From Elymus sibiricus (Eukaryota > Streptophyta > Magnoliopsida > Poales > Poaceae), in the NCBI GenBank assembly GCA_039707655.1, contig CM077665.1, positions 139,067,148 to 139,131,147 on the forward strand: 64,000 nucleotides of DNA. The letters are read 5' to 3'. Below, piece after piece: positions 44,901-56,220 of this stretch. The notes below the pieces were generated by a model. The model worked only from the letters and a program-made list of their open reading frames with translations. It was not told where the DNA came from and ran no database searches. Within the stretch, counting starts at the first letter, position 1. Every line of letters starts with the position of its first letter. The position numbers and the translations under genes are program-made.

Positions 44901-45659
44901 ACTTGCAGAGCCCCCTGAAGCAATTGAGAAGCCAGTATTCCTTTAACATGTTGCAAGATTTACAGGTGTTGAGGATTTTGCGGCAGCAGCTGATGATTGT
45001 GCAGCTATTGAAGGCATTGCAGTGGCCTTTGAAGAATTTGCATGAGGATTCTGCAGTGAGGACTTTGAAGTTGAGGTTTTCGACTTCACTGCAGACTTCT
45101 TCACCATCGATTTCTTCAGAGTACTATCAGAGGCTCCGGTAGAGGCAGCAGTAGCAGAATCTTCATTGAATTTCTTCACTGCAGCTTTGGCAGTTCTCTG
45201 AAGTTTTTGTTGATGCTTTGCCCATTCAGCTGGAAAGTCTTCAGCACGAGCAATGCTAGTGGGATCGACTTCTTGATCATCAGCAGGAGGAGCCCTTTTG
45301 CAAGGAGGTTTGAGGGCGAATTTCGTCATGTACTTGGGAGTGACATAGCGATAGTCTCTCCACTCCTTCACCCACCTCCGTTCAATCCTCTGAATCCTGA
45401 TTTTCCTCTGCTCTTTTGTCTCTTTGCCATGAATGGCCTCATCTGGAGTACAGTAACCGGCATATAGAGGCTCAGGTATCTCAAAAGCAGTGTTCTGTTC
45501 AGCCTTCTTTCCACCCTTCTGAGGTCTTTTACCATCTGCCATTTTCTTCACTTGATGACTTTGAACTCTTGATGATTCTGAAGATGTATACAGTTTTTCC
45601 TCAAGAAACGCTGCAAATGAGTTAAGTTGATGAGAACCTAGTGATTCATCAGCAGACAT
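41941..45659 (-). pseudogene. Sirevirus accessory (so-called env-like) gene, broken by one stop and two frameshifts
   Basis: The frame starts at ATG 45659 (MSADESLGSHQLNSFAAF) and, allowing for defects, spans about 1240 codons. Parts: a basic N-terminal region (KPPCKRAPPADD, AEWAKHQQKLQRTAK); a Ser/Lys/Ala-rich linker; stop TAA near 44940, with the same frame continuing to 44526; a frameshift near 44550; an Ala/Glu/Pro-rich acidic region (44485-43298); and a frameshift near 43375. Last is a globular domain with IFFNGPNPYDSARASRTRFW and LILQFYATLHITGD, resembling the plant transposon-associated domain of Sirevirus third ORFs. A hydrophilic coiled tail follows. I see no signal peptide or membrane span, so an envelope role is doubtful. 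Function unknown. Confidence 0.75.
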
Positions 45660-45666
45660 TTTGTAC

Positions 45667-46263
45667 CTGTGAACAGAGTATAGGTGCGAGGAATTTGAAG
45701 AGGTCATATGCGTTCTCAGAAATTTTTCAAAATACATCAAGTTGAGGATTTTGACCATAGATGTCTTGAGGAATTTCACTAAGTGTTCTTTGTCTTAGGT
45801 TCCAGAGTTGTGTGAATATGTTGATCCACACGATTGAGGAATCTTGAAGAAAATCATAACTTAGGAAAAAACATCAAGGGATTGAAACATGTAAGGTGCT
45901 TAAGAAGACGATTCTTGAAGAATAAACACTTTTGAAGATTTTGTGGAAGATATGAAGATCAAACAAGGGCAGTAAAATTAGATTTTATTTACCCTGATGA
46001 AGAACACGACAAACAGAGAGATGAAATCGGGGAAGTTCGTCCGTCCAGATCTCCCGCACCCTAGCTTGGCAGAGGGAGACAGCTACAGCGGCGGCGGGGT
46101 GAAGACTTCCGCGGCCGATGCGAGTACGGCGACGGCGAGGTCAAGGCAGTGAAGCTCTTCCTCTCCGGCGGCGATGATTTTAGCGGCGGCGCTAGGTTTG
46201 AGCTCGGGAGAGATGGGAGTGAGGAGTAACTCAAGCACAATGAAGGGAAGGGGGTATATATAG
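45667..46263 (-). promoter_or_regulatory. Putative internal promoter, leader exon and leader intron of the Sirevirus accessory gene
   Basis: On the minus strand CTATATATACC (46253-46263) is a strong TATA box. The next ~260 nt down to 45993 are GC-rich (GCCGCCGC runs), unlike their surroundings, and contain no ATG. CATCAGG|GTAAAT at 45992/45993 is a good donor, and TTCACAG at about 45667-45673 an acceptor just before the ATG at 45659. This is the layout of a plant 5' untranslated region with a leader intron. Expression is not shown. Confidence 0.5.
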
Positions 46264-46639
46264 TGGCAGTAAAAACGAATCGGCCCGAAGATTTTGGACC
46301 AGATTGCCCCTGACCCTTGCTCTCCATGCGACATGTGTCACCCACGTTCTGAGTGGGGGATCGTGGCTTATCCAGTCGTGGGAATCAGAACTGTTTGAGC
46401 GGGAAGCGCCGAAAAATTTGATAGTGAAAATTTTAAAGTTTCCGTTCGCAAATTCTTCAGCTGTCAAGGATACAGTGAAGACTTTGAACGAGTTTCAAAG
46501 TAGAACGCATATGAAGAATTTGTGAACAAACTTGGTTGAGTTTAGCATAGAGGGGGAACGGGTCCGATCACATTCACTTAGATGAAAATCAACTTGAAGA
46601 ATTAGCAATAAGTGAATGCTGTTGAGGACATTGAAAACT

Positions 46640-46704
<65 letters not shown>

Positions 46705-47029
46705 AATGAAGAACATCAGTTTCATAGTTTGAAGAATTTGAAAAGTTGAGGAATTTGCAAACTTGAGGAATTTGAAAATTTGAAGACTTTGCAAAATGAT
46801 GAAAAACTCAACTTTGAAGAATTTCAACTATTGTTGGTGGCGTGACCCACCGTATAAGAATGATGATTTCAGATACCGCGTACAATTGTCGTAGGGTTCT
46901 GAGAATCAATTTCTTCATTAATTTCTTCACACTTAGAGAGTTATTCTTCATTGATTGAAGAAAAACGTTACTTCGTGTGTTGCACCTCAAAGTCATCAAT
47001 TTTGCATGAGTGTTAGGATGTGTGTCTTT
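46264..47029 (-). other. Spacer after Sirevirus pol
   Basis: Non-coding. It contains the (AT)n tract at 46643-46701 and a cluster of GAAGAATTTG / GAGGAATTTG / GAAGACTTTG words at about 46727-46825. Confidence 0.7.
46643..46701. repeat. (AT)n microsatellite, about 59 bp
   Basis: Uninterrupted AT dinucleotides within the spacer between pol and the accessory gene promoter. Confidence 0.97.
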
Positions 47030-49520
47030 TCAAAGAACATTCGAAGATTCTAAGATATTTAGCTCACACCGCAACTTGCAAAATCTCTTTTCATCCAAGG
47101 GCTTAGTGAAGATATCGGCCAGTTGTTCTTCAGTGGGGATGTGGTCGATGGAGATGTCGCCCTTGAGTACATGATCTCGAAGAAAATGATGACGAATCTG
47201 GATGTGCTTGGTCTTGGAGTGCTGAACTGGGTTGTTAGCAATCTTGATAGCGCTGTCATTGTCGCAGTAGAGAGGCACATTCTTCACCTTGATGCCATAG
47301 TCCTTGAGGGTTTGCTTCATCCACAGCAACTGAGCGTAGCATGAACCAGCAGCAATGTACTCAGCTTCAGCAGTAGAAAGTGACACGCAGTTCTGCTTCT
47401 TCGAGGACCAACAGACTAAGGATCGTCCGAGGAAATGACATGTGCCTGAGGTTGTCTTGCGATCCACACGATCTCCAGCATAGTCAGCATCTGAGTATCC
47501 GAAGAGGTGAAGATTTGAGCCCTTGGGATACCATAATCCAAGCGTTGGTGTGTGAGCTAAGTATCGAAGAATATGTTTCACAGCCTTATGGTGTGATTCC
47601 TTCGGTGTTGCTTGGAATCGGGCATACATGCAAACACTCAGCATAATATCAGGCCTAGATGAACATAGATACAATAAAGAGCCAATCATGAAGCGGTATA
47701 CCTTCTGATCGAAATCTTTACCATTTTCGTCAGTGCAGAGGTGGCCTTTTGAAGGCATTGGAGTTTTGACGCCTTTGCATTCATGCATGTTATGCTTGCG
47801 AGGATCTGGCCTCTTGACAAGTTCCCACACGTTGTTGAGCTTGAATTGATGCAATTCCTCTTGCATAGCTTGAATCCACTCAGGCTCCTTGAAAGCTTCA
47901 TCAACTTTGGTGGGCTCTATAATAGAGACAAAAGCAAAATGCCCACAAAAGTTAGTCAAATGTGAAGCTCTTGAGCGAGTGAGAGGACCTGGTGCATTGA
48001 TGTTGTCGATGATTTTGTCAATCTGCACTTCATTTGCAACTCTCGGATGAGCAGGTTGACGTGGCTGAGGATTTTCTTCAGCACCATTTTCTTCAGGTGT
48101 ATCAGCATGAAAGTCTTCATTGGTTGGAATGACTTCCTCAGTAGGTTGAGGATTTTCTTCAGTGGGTACTACATCCTCAGTAGCCTTCAACTTAATGGAT
48201 TCCTCAGGAGACTTTTCATCTAGCACAGAAGGCAGGTGCTCTCTTTGCGAGCCGTTAGTTTCATCGAACCGCACATCTACAGTTTCAACAACCTTTTGAT
48301 GGTAGGTGTTGAAGACTCTGTAGGTGTGCGAGTCCTTTCCATAACCAAGCATAAAACCTTCATGTGCTTTCGGTGCAAATTTAGAACTGTGGTGAGAATC
48401 TCTTATCCAGCATTTTGCACCGAAGACTTTGAGATAACTTACATTGGGTTTCTTGCCAGTCATGAGTTCATATGATGTCTTCTTGAAGAATTTGTGAAGA
48501 TATACCCTGTTAATGATGTGGCATGCTGTATCAATTGCCTCAGGCCAGAAGAGACGAGGAGTCTTGTATTCATCAATCATGGTGCGAGCCATCTCAACAA
48601 GAGTCCTGTTCTTGCACTCCACGACGCCGTTCTGCTGAGGAGTATATGGGGCAGATAGCTCATGAGTAATACCAAGTTCATCAAGATATTCATCAAGATT
48701 GGTGTTCTTGAACTCAGTCCCATTATGCTTGATCTTGACGCCGAAGTTTGTTGAGGCTCTTGAAGCAAATCGTCTGAAGACATCCTGCACTTCAGACTTG
48801 TACAGAATAATATGCACCCAAGTGTAGTGAGAGTAATCATCAAAAATGACAAAGCCATACAAACTTGAAGAATTTGTTAGTGTGGAATAATGAGTGGGGC
48901 CAAAGAGGTCCATGTGAAGCAATTCAAAAGGTCGAGTTGTGGTCATGATTGTCTTCGAGGGATGCTTGGATTTGGTCATCTTCCCAGACTCACAAGCACC
49001 ACAGAGGTGATCCTTGAGGAATTTGACACCTTCAATGCCAATGACGTGCTTTTTCTTCATGAGCGTGTGCAAGTTTCTCATACCAGCATGTCCAAGTCGC
49101 CGATGCCATAGCCAGCCTTCTGAGGACTTTGCAAGTAGGCACGTGGCAGGCTGAGGACCTGTAGAGAAATAAACAATATACAAGTCTCCTCTCCTAAAGC
49201 CTTCGAAGACTTTGGAATGGTCAGATTCCATGATGACAACACAACGATATTTTCCAAAGATGACAACCATATCAAGATCACAAAGCATTGAGACAGACAT
49301 GAGGTTGAACCCGAGGGATTCGACAAGCATCACCTTGTCCATGTGTCGGTCCTTGGAGATTGCAACCTTACCTAGACCCAATACCTTGCTTTTTTCCTTT
49401 GTCAGCGTAGGTGATATGCTTCAGATGAGATGGGGCAAGTGGCATATTCATCAGTAGACTCTTGTCACCAGTCATGTGGTTGGTGCATCCACTATCGAGG
49501 ACCCACTCACTAGCTTTTGG
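47030..49520 (-). pseudogene. Sirevirus pol: protease, integrase and RNase H, with RT deleted
   Basis: Protease motif WVLDSGCTNHMTGD (Asp codon in 49488-49496) is followed by a frame change near 49390. From 49381 to 47030 one open frame of 783 codons holds the GAG-pre-integrase HHCC finger (LWHRRLGHAGMRNLH, HLCGACESGKM). It also has the integrase core (HMDLFGPTHYS; the second motif reads KIKHNGTEFKN, with His where the catalytic Asp is expected, 48725-48727; Glu in NGVVECKNRT). The RT is nearly absent: NNVWELVKRPDPRKHN joins directly to HECKGVKTPMPSKG at about 47790, in frame, removing the palm and its YVDD site. RNase H (GYSDADYAGDRVDRKTTSG, LSTAEAEYIAA, KTKHIQIRHHFLRD) is intact. Confidence 0.93.
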
Positions 49521-49767
49521 AGTTTCATCCTGCAGATGAATTAGTACAACTTACGAACTCATATGCTTCAGAGTTGAAGAATATGACATCAAATTCATCA
49601 GGCAGAATTTCATCACACAACATAGTAAGTAAAGCAGTGTGAGGACGTGAGAAATGAGGAATTCATTTCTGCATGATTAGCTTGCGTCCTTTCAAGCATT
49701 TCCTCGGGTCTCTAGCAAATTCATCAGACGTTACAGTTCGTCTGGAGACCTGACCCTGCATAAGAAG
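49521..49767 (-). other. Gag-pol junction of the Sirevirus
   Basis: Both frames contain stops here; the coding link between gag and protease cannot be followed, either through decay or a genuine frame change. Confidence 0.5.
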
Positions 49768-52296
49768 TTAGTTCAATTTCTTCACCACCCACATCTGGAG
49801 GGGTGGCAAAGAGTTCATTATTCTGCGAGCTCCATATGAGAAGGGAGGCATTGAAGCTAGTGCACTCCGTTTCACAGGACTAGGGTTAGAGTACTCATAT
49901 GAATAAGCAGAGAAATTCTTCGAGGACTTATGAACATAATGATTTGAAGAATAATGCACATATTCAGAACTCTTAGATTTTTCCTGCGAAACAGATGCAT
50001 TAGCACGAGAATGATACTTTTGACCATTTGAGGAATTTGGTCCAAGTGAAGACTTTTGTCCATATGAGGAATTTGATCTGGGGTTCCTTTTCTTCATAGG
50101 TGGTGTTGTGAGGACATTCACTTGAAGATTTTCCAAGTAGCTCTTAGGAACCCAGATTTTCCTCATAGGTGAACCGTTCCTGCAGTTAGTTCCAACAAAT
50201 CTGGCAAATACTTCACCTTTCTGATTTTTGAAGAATTTGTAGTTGGAGTCAAGTGACTCATCAGAGGAATATGAAGTTTCACAAGTAAAGCCAGATAAAG
50301 TGGATGGATCCACAGGAGGTCCTTTTGCAGCAACCCATGAGGTTTTGGGGTACTGCTCAGGTGTCCAGTAGGATCCATCAGCATTGAGTTTCCTCTCAAA
50401 TGCAATACCCTCTTTCCTAGGGTTCCTGTTCAGAATCTGCTTTTTGAGCACATCGCAAAGGGTCTGATGCCCTTTGAGACTTTTGTACATGCCTGTCACA
50501 TACAATTCCTTCAACCCTGCATTTTTGTCAGTGATACTTGTGGTATCCTCAGATGAGGAATTTGTGACCACGAGGATAGTTGAAGAATTTGCAGTAATAG
50601 AAGCATTTGAACATTCAGGTGAAGAATTAGCAGTTTCACGTTCGATGCATTTCAAACACGGTGGAACAAATTCTTCCTGAGCGGTACTGATCTACTGAGC
50701 CAGTAAGGAATCGTTTTCCCTTTGGAGATCCTCATGAGACACTCTTAGTTTCTCAAGATCTTGCTTTCTTTGAAGAAATTCATAAGAAAGCTTCTCATGG
50801 TCAACTAAGAGAGCATTATGATGACTCTGAAGGTGATCATCAAACAGAGTTTGAGTCCGATCCACTTCCTCATTCAACATATCATCGCTTTTGTCTAGCA
50901 GTTTCTGAAGCTTTTCAAGTGCACTTTGTTGCTTAGTGGCAATATTAGCAAGTTTGGCATAGCTAGGTTTCACATATTCATCAGATTCACCTTCACTTGA
51001 TTCAGAAGAAGAGTGATGCTTGTGTACCTTGGAACCTTTTGCCATGAAGCAATAGGTGGGAGCGTAATCATCATTGCTGACATCAGAGTCGTTGGAGTAG
51101 TCATTTTCTTCATCATTGAAGATGGACTTGCTGATGAAAGCAGTAGCGAGAGCAAGGCTAGCAACACCTGATTCTGACTCCACCTCAGATTCTTCCTCTT
51201 CTTCATATTCTTCAGATTCTTCTTCAGAATCCATTTCCTTGCCAATGAAAGCCCGAGCCTTTCTGGAACCATTCTTCTTGTGCGATGAGGACTTTGAAGA
51301 TGAGGACTTTGAAGTTGAGGACTTTGAAGATTTCTTCTTTTTCTTCGAGTCATCAGAACTATAGTCCTTGTATTTCTTCTTCTTTGATTCTTTTTCCCAG
51401 AGAGGACAGTCAGAGATAAAGTGACCAGACTTCTTGCATTTGTGACAAGTTCTCTTCTTGTAGTCGCTTGAGGAATCTGATTTCCTCAAACCACTTTTTG
51501 ATGACTTTCCAAATCGTCCTCTCCTTGAGAACTTCTGGAATTTCCTCACGAGCATTGCCAGCTCCTGACTCAGTTCTTCAGGATCACCAAGGCTACTATC
51601 AGAATCTTCGTCTTCGGATGAGGAAATTGCTTTTTCCTTCAGAGCACGAGATCTTCCATAGCTTGGTCCGTAGAGGTCTCTCTTCTCAGCTTGTTGGAAT
51701 TCATGAGTATTGAGTCTCTCAAGTATATTAGCAGGATCAAGTGACTTGTAGTCTCCACGTTCTTGAATCATCAAAGCCAGAGTATCGAATGAGGAATCAA
51801 GAGATCTTAGCAGTTTCTTCACCACCTCGTGGTCAGTGATATCTATGGCACCCAGTGCTTGAAGCTCGTTGGAGATATCAGTGAGGCGATCAAAAGTTTG
51901 CTGAACATTTTCATTGTCGAGTCTTTTGAAGCGGTTGAAGAGATTGCGAAGGACATCAACACGGGAGTCACGTTGAGTGGAAACACCTTCGTTGACTTTG
52001 GACAGCCTATCCCAGATAAGCTTAGCAGACTCCAAAGCACTCACTCTGCCATACTGACCTTTGCTCAGATGGCCACAGATGATATTCTTCGCTTGTGAAT
52101 CAAGTTGCTTGAATCTCTTCACATCAGCAGCGTTGATCGTGGGAGTAACTGAGGGAACACCATTGTCCACAACGTACCAGAGATCGTTGTCAATAGCCTC
52201 AAGATGCATGCGCATCTTGTTCTTCCAGTAGGGATAATCCGACCCATCGAAGGTAGGACATCCAGCGGAAACCTTGATCATACCTGCAGTCGACAT
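49768..52296 (-). pseudogene. Sirevirus gag with one in-frame stop
   Basis: ATG at 52296 (MSTAGMIKVSAGCPTFDGSD). The N-terminal part is a Copia gag (YWKNKMRMHLEAIDNDLW, LIWDRLSKVNEG, LLRSLDSSFDTLALMI). Next come a zinc knuckle CHKCKKSGHFISDC near 51440, long Ser/Lys and Glu-rich low-complexity stretches, and a coiled region to a TAG at 50692-50694. The same frame continues from 50691 to 49768 (WVPKSYLENLQVNV), so the TAG is probably a CAG to TAG change. Gag forms the virus-like particle that packages the element RNA. Confidence 0.9.
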
Positions 52297-52349
52297 AACT
52301 AGAACTCCAGGTGGTTAAACCAAAATCACACAGAACAAGGGAGTACCTT

Positions 52350-52361
52350 GCTCTGATACCA
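52350..52361 (-). other. Primer-binding site of the Sirevirus
   Basis: Minus-strand TGGTATCAGAGC is complementary to the 3' end of initiator methionine tRNA, the standard primer for plant Copia elements. It starts 2 nt inside the 5' LTR border. Confidence 0.95.
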
Positions 52362-52363
52362 AT

Positions 52364-53922
52364 TGAAAGTGCGTTATATCAACTAGAGGGGGGGTGAATA
52401 GGCGATTTTTACAAATTCATCACTGAGGAATTTCAACTTGAGGAATTTGAAATGTGATGAATAACTAGCAGCGGAATAATTACTCAAGTGCATACGAAGC
52501 ATAGCGATCGCATAGACATCATGATGAAATAAAGCATGCACAGATTACAGGTAGCGTGATACAGGATAAGAAGGTGAAGAACAAGGTAGCTTGAAGAATT
52601 TGAGGTGAGGAAATTGAGAAAGTCTTCATTCATTCTTCAAACAGTAACGATCAATTTCATCAACAAGTATACGAGGAAATGAAAGGGTTGAGGAAATGGA
52701 ACCAGGTAGCTTGATGAAGACAATGGTTTGATGACCCAGTTCCAACTGCTGTGACAGTCGTACGTCTGGTTTGGAGTGGCCTGGTATTTAAACCAGAGGA
52801 CACACAGCCCCAGGACACACAGTCCTTACCGTATTCTCCTTGAGCTAAGGTCACACAGACCTCGCCCAACACTCGTGGTAAGTCTTCAGGGTAGACTTCC
52901 AAAACCCTCACAAACTGGTCACCCGGCGATCCACAATTGACTGCTGGATGCTCTAGACCAAGGTCACTTCGTGATCCCCAATTGACTGCAGGATGCACTA
53001 GACCATGACGCCTAACCGTCTGGAAGATACACAGTCTTCAAAGGTAACAAGCATCGGTTCCACACAGGAACAATTTCTTCAGTGATGCTCAATCACTTTG
53101 GGTTGGTGGTTTGGTTTTGGGGTTTTTCCTCACTGATGATTTTCGCTCAAAGTCCTCGAGGAATGGGATGCTCTCAAATGACAAGTGTCAGTTCTCTCTC
53201 GGAGCAGCCAACCAAGTAGTGGTTGTGGGGGGTGGCTATTTATAGCCAGGGTGCAACCTGACATGATAAGACATAAATGCCCCCAATGATATGACCGTTA
53301 TGTGGATAGGATGATTGGGGATAGCTGGCGCTTAGCACAGCAACGGTCGGAATTTCGAACTATGAAAGTCCTCAGGCTTATCATGTTCCTCACTTGTAGG
53401 CAATTCGCACTGTCGAAATCCTAACTCCTCAGTCAGACCAATTTCCTCAGAGACCAGAAGATCATCGTCTCTGTCATTGAAGAACTTGACTGAACTGCAA
53501 GAGATTTCCAAAGGCTTCACTCGAAGGATTGGATAGGTTGAGGCTTTTGAGTTGAGCATCAGTTGGAAATTTTCCTTAGTATTACCTCGGCCCCCTTTAC
53601 CAGTACGGTGTTTCCTATGACTCAAAGAAAGGAAATGAAACTATAAAAACAAAAGTCTTCACGCTTCATAGTCCTCGTTCATATCTTCAAGGTCACACCA
53701 ACTTCTTCTTTTTCAAAGTCTTCAGGGAATACCAAAGTCTTCAGCAAAGTCTTCACCAAAGTCTTCAGTTGAAGACATACATTTTTAGGGGTCGATAATC
53801 TCCGGATGTATCAAACTCCTCAGCGACTTATAAAGCCTGTGTACACTTACAAACGCATCAGTCTCTTAACCTATAAGTCTTCAATACACCAAAATCACTA
53901 AGGGGCACTAGATGCACTTACA
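52364..53922 (-). repeat. 5' LTR of the Sirevirus
   Basis: 1559 bp, near-identical to 39858-41417, with the same TATA palindrome at 53234-53247, which would drive element transcription. Confidence 0.95.
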
Positions 53923-53927
53923 GTTAC
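53923..53927 (+). repeat. Target-site duplication of the Sirevirus, right copy
   Basis: GTTAC, identical to 39853-39857. Confidence 0.95.
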
Positions 53928-54397
53928 GATTCTCTGTGGGATAAGTTCATTTTTATCATTAGGAACAACATTTATACCTCCTTTCTTAGGAACGCAATGA
54001 ACAGGACTTACCCATCTACTATCAGCAATGGGATAAATTATACCTGCCTCCAGAAGCTTTAGTATTTTAGTTCTTACTAATTCCTTCATCTTAGGATTTA
54101 AGTAGTGTTGGTGATCAACGGTAGGTTTAGCATCAAGTTCCATATTAATCTTGTGCTGACATAGAGTGGGACTATGCCCTTAAGATCATCAAGAGTATAT
54201 CCAATAGCAGCCATGTGCTTCTTCAGAGTTTTAAGTAATCTCTTCTCTTCATGCTCTGAAAGGTTAGCACAAATACTAACAGGATATATCTTCTTTTCAC
54301 CAAGATAAGCATATTTCAAAGTATCAGGTAATGTCTTTAACTCAAACACGGGATCTCCTTTGGGTGGAGGAGGATCCCCTAAAATATCAACAGGCAA
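53928..54397 (-). pseudogene. Gypsy 1 pol, N-terminal RT part before the Sirevirus
   Basis: Minus-strand LKTLPDTLKYAYLGEKKIYP, LLKTLKKHMAAIGYTLDDLK and, after a frame change near 54140, LVRTKILKLLEAGIIYPIAD and SRWVSPVHCVPKKGG. It stops at the insertion point and continues at 39852. Confidence 0.88.
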
Positions 54398-55443
54398 GTT
54401 GTGTTTAAGAAAGGTGTTTGTCTAAGAAATACATCATCTATCTCGTTTTTTTCGTTAATATGCATATCATTCTCATGATCTAGCAAATATTGTTCTAGTG
54501 GATCAGTAGGAGGCACGACAATAGAAGCAAGACCAATTATTTCATCCTTACTAGACAATTCTTTTTCATATTGTTTTCTGCCGAAGTTAGAGAAATTAAA
54601 TTCATGAGACTCGTCGCCAAAACTAACCTTGACCTTCTCAGTAACACAATTAATTTCAGCATTAACAGTATTCAAGAAAGGTCTACCAAATATAATGGGA
54701 CAAAAGCTATCTTGTTGTGAACCAAGTACTAGGAAATCCGTGGGGTACTTTACTTTTCCACACAAGACCTCAACATCTCTAACAATCCCAAGTGGTGCGA
54801 TGGTGTCTCTATTTGCAAGTTTAATAGTGACATCAATATCTTCAATCTCGGAGGATGCTATGTCATTCATAATCTCTTGGTATAAGGTAACAGGTATTGC
54901 ACTAACACTCTCACCGATGTCACATAAGCCATGATAACAATGATCTCCTATTTTAACAGAAACAACAGGCATGCCAGTAATAGGTTTGTTTTTATCTAGC
55001 TCATCCTGCTTGTTTCTAACAAGTTTTGCAATTCTAGCAGCTTCATCACAGAAATAAATAACCTGTCCATCAATATTATCAGCTAGGAGATCCTTAACTA
55101 TTGCAATATTAGTCTCAACATTTATTTGTTCAGAGGGTTTAGGTGTTCTAATATAACTTTTATTAACCACAGTTGTAGCTTTAGCATGTTCCTTAATCCT
55201 AACAGGAAAAGGGGGTTTCTCAGTGTAAGCGGTAGGCACAACTAGATCAATTTGATAAACAATGTTTTCCTCTTTAACTTTAACAGGTTCCTCTAATGAT
55301 TTTTCAATGGGTGGATGATATTTAAACCACTTCTCCTTAGAGAGATCAACATGAGTAACAAATGATTCATAGAAAGAAGCTCCTATCTCAGAGTCAAGCC
55401 CATATTTATTGCTAAACTCATGGAAATTATCAGTTTCCATCAA
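54379..55443 (-). CDS. Gypsy 1 gag-C/aspartic protease region
   Basis: A 354-codon open part of the polyprotein. The retropepsin-like domain lies at about residues 160-265: VVSVKIGDHCYHGLCDIGES, VSAIPVTLYQEI, IIFGRPFLNTVNAEI. The active-site triad reads Asp-Ile-Gly followed by Glu where Ala is usual. It is open but joined to broken gag and pol, so not a separate gene. Confidence 0.8.
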   Translation of the reverse strand: MMETDNFHEFSNKYGLDSEIGASFYESFVTHVDLSKEKWFKYHPPIEKSLEEPVKVKEENIVYQIDLVVPTAYTEKPPFPVRIKEHAKATTVVNKSYIRTPKPSEQINVETNIAIVKDLLADNIDGQVIYFCDEAARIAKLVRNKQDELDKNKPITGMPVVSVKIGDHCYHGLCDIGESVSAIPVTLYQEIMNDIASSEIEDIDVTIKLANRDTIAPLGIVRDVEVLCGKVKYPTDFLVLGSQQDSFCPIIFGRPFLNTVNAEINCVTEKVKVSFGDESHEFNFSNFGRKQYEKELSSKDEIIGLASIVVPPTDPLEQYLLDHENDMHINEKNEIDDVFLRQTPFLNTTCLLIF

Positions 55444-55469
55444 AGATTTAACACAATCAAACTTAAGCT

Positions 55470-56138
55470 TTATACCTGAATCTTTACCTTTGTCGAAATC
55501 CCAATCTTCCGACTTGCGTTTAATTCTTTCCAGAAGATCCCATTTGAATTCAATAGTTCTCTTAATGTAGGAACCAGTACAAGACGAATCAAGTAGTAAT
55601 TGATCATCATGAGAAAGCCAAGCATAAAAATTTGTATAATCATTTCCCTCGAGAGATCATGATTGGAGCAAGTGTGCATCATAGAATTAAGCCTCCCCCG
55701 AGCTTGAGCGATGCTTCCTCCCTAACGAGGCTAGCAATTATATATAAAGTTCTGATCACGATGGACTAGATGCATAGGATAAAACTTCTGATGAAATTCC
55801 AGCTTCAAGCGATTCTAGTCCCATGATCCAATATCATCCAATAGCCTATACCACATTAGTGTCTTTCCCTCCAAAGATAAAGGGAAAACTTTCTTCTTAA
55901 CTTTGTCTCCAGATAAACCCGCAAGCTTAAACAATCCACAAATATCATCTACATATATCAAGTGGTAATCAAGATGAGTTGTACTGTCATAAGGATTTAC
56001 CCAGCACTTTCTCTAACATACCCAATGGAATCTCATAAAAATATTTTCAGTAGGTTCATTGGGTTGAGATGCAACTTTTTCAACTCCTATTCGAGGCGAA
56101 GATGCCCCAAACAAGCCACTCAAAGGGTGACCGTCCAT
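55470..56138 (-). pseudogene. Gypsy 1 gag, broken
   Basis: A gag start MDGHPLSGLFGASSPRIGVE at 56138 is followed by gag-like KKVFPLSLEGKTLMWYRLLD and LKLEFHQKFYPMHLVHRDQN. Several stops and shifts intervene. Confidence 0.75.
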
Positions 56139-56220
56139 AGTAACAAGCAATAGTAAATTTCAGCACGTATCTAAAATATTTCCTTACCAAGTTCCACTTA
56201 CCATAGGCGCTTCACTCCCT

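Larger units (their letters stand above)
39858..53922 (-). mobile_element. Maximus-like Sirevirus (Ty1/Copia), 14.1 kb, with extra gene
   Basis: Minus-oriented, flanked by GTTAC. Two 1.56 kb LTRs differ at about 20-25 positions by eye (roughly 1.5%). Order: 5' LTR (52364-53922), PBS, gag, protease-integrase-RNase H, a 1.2 kb spacer, a long accessory ORF region, PPT, 3' LTR (39858-41417). The Copia order of integrase before RNase H, the iMet-type PBS, the length and the extra downstream gene all fit Sireviruses. RT is deleted and integrase lacks a catalytic Asp, so this copy needed help to move or was damaged after insertion. Confidence 0.9.
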
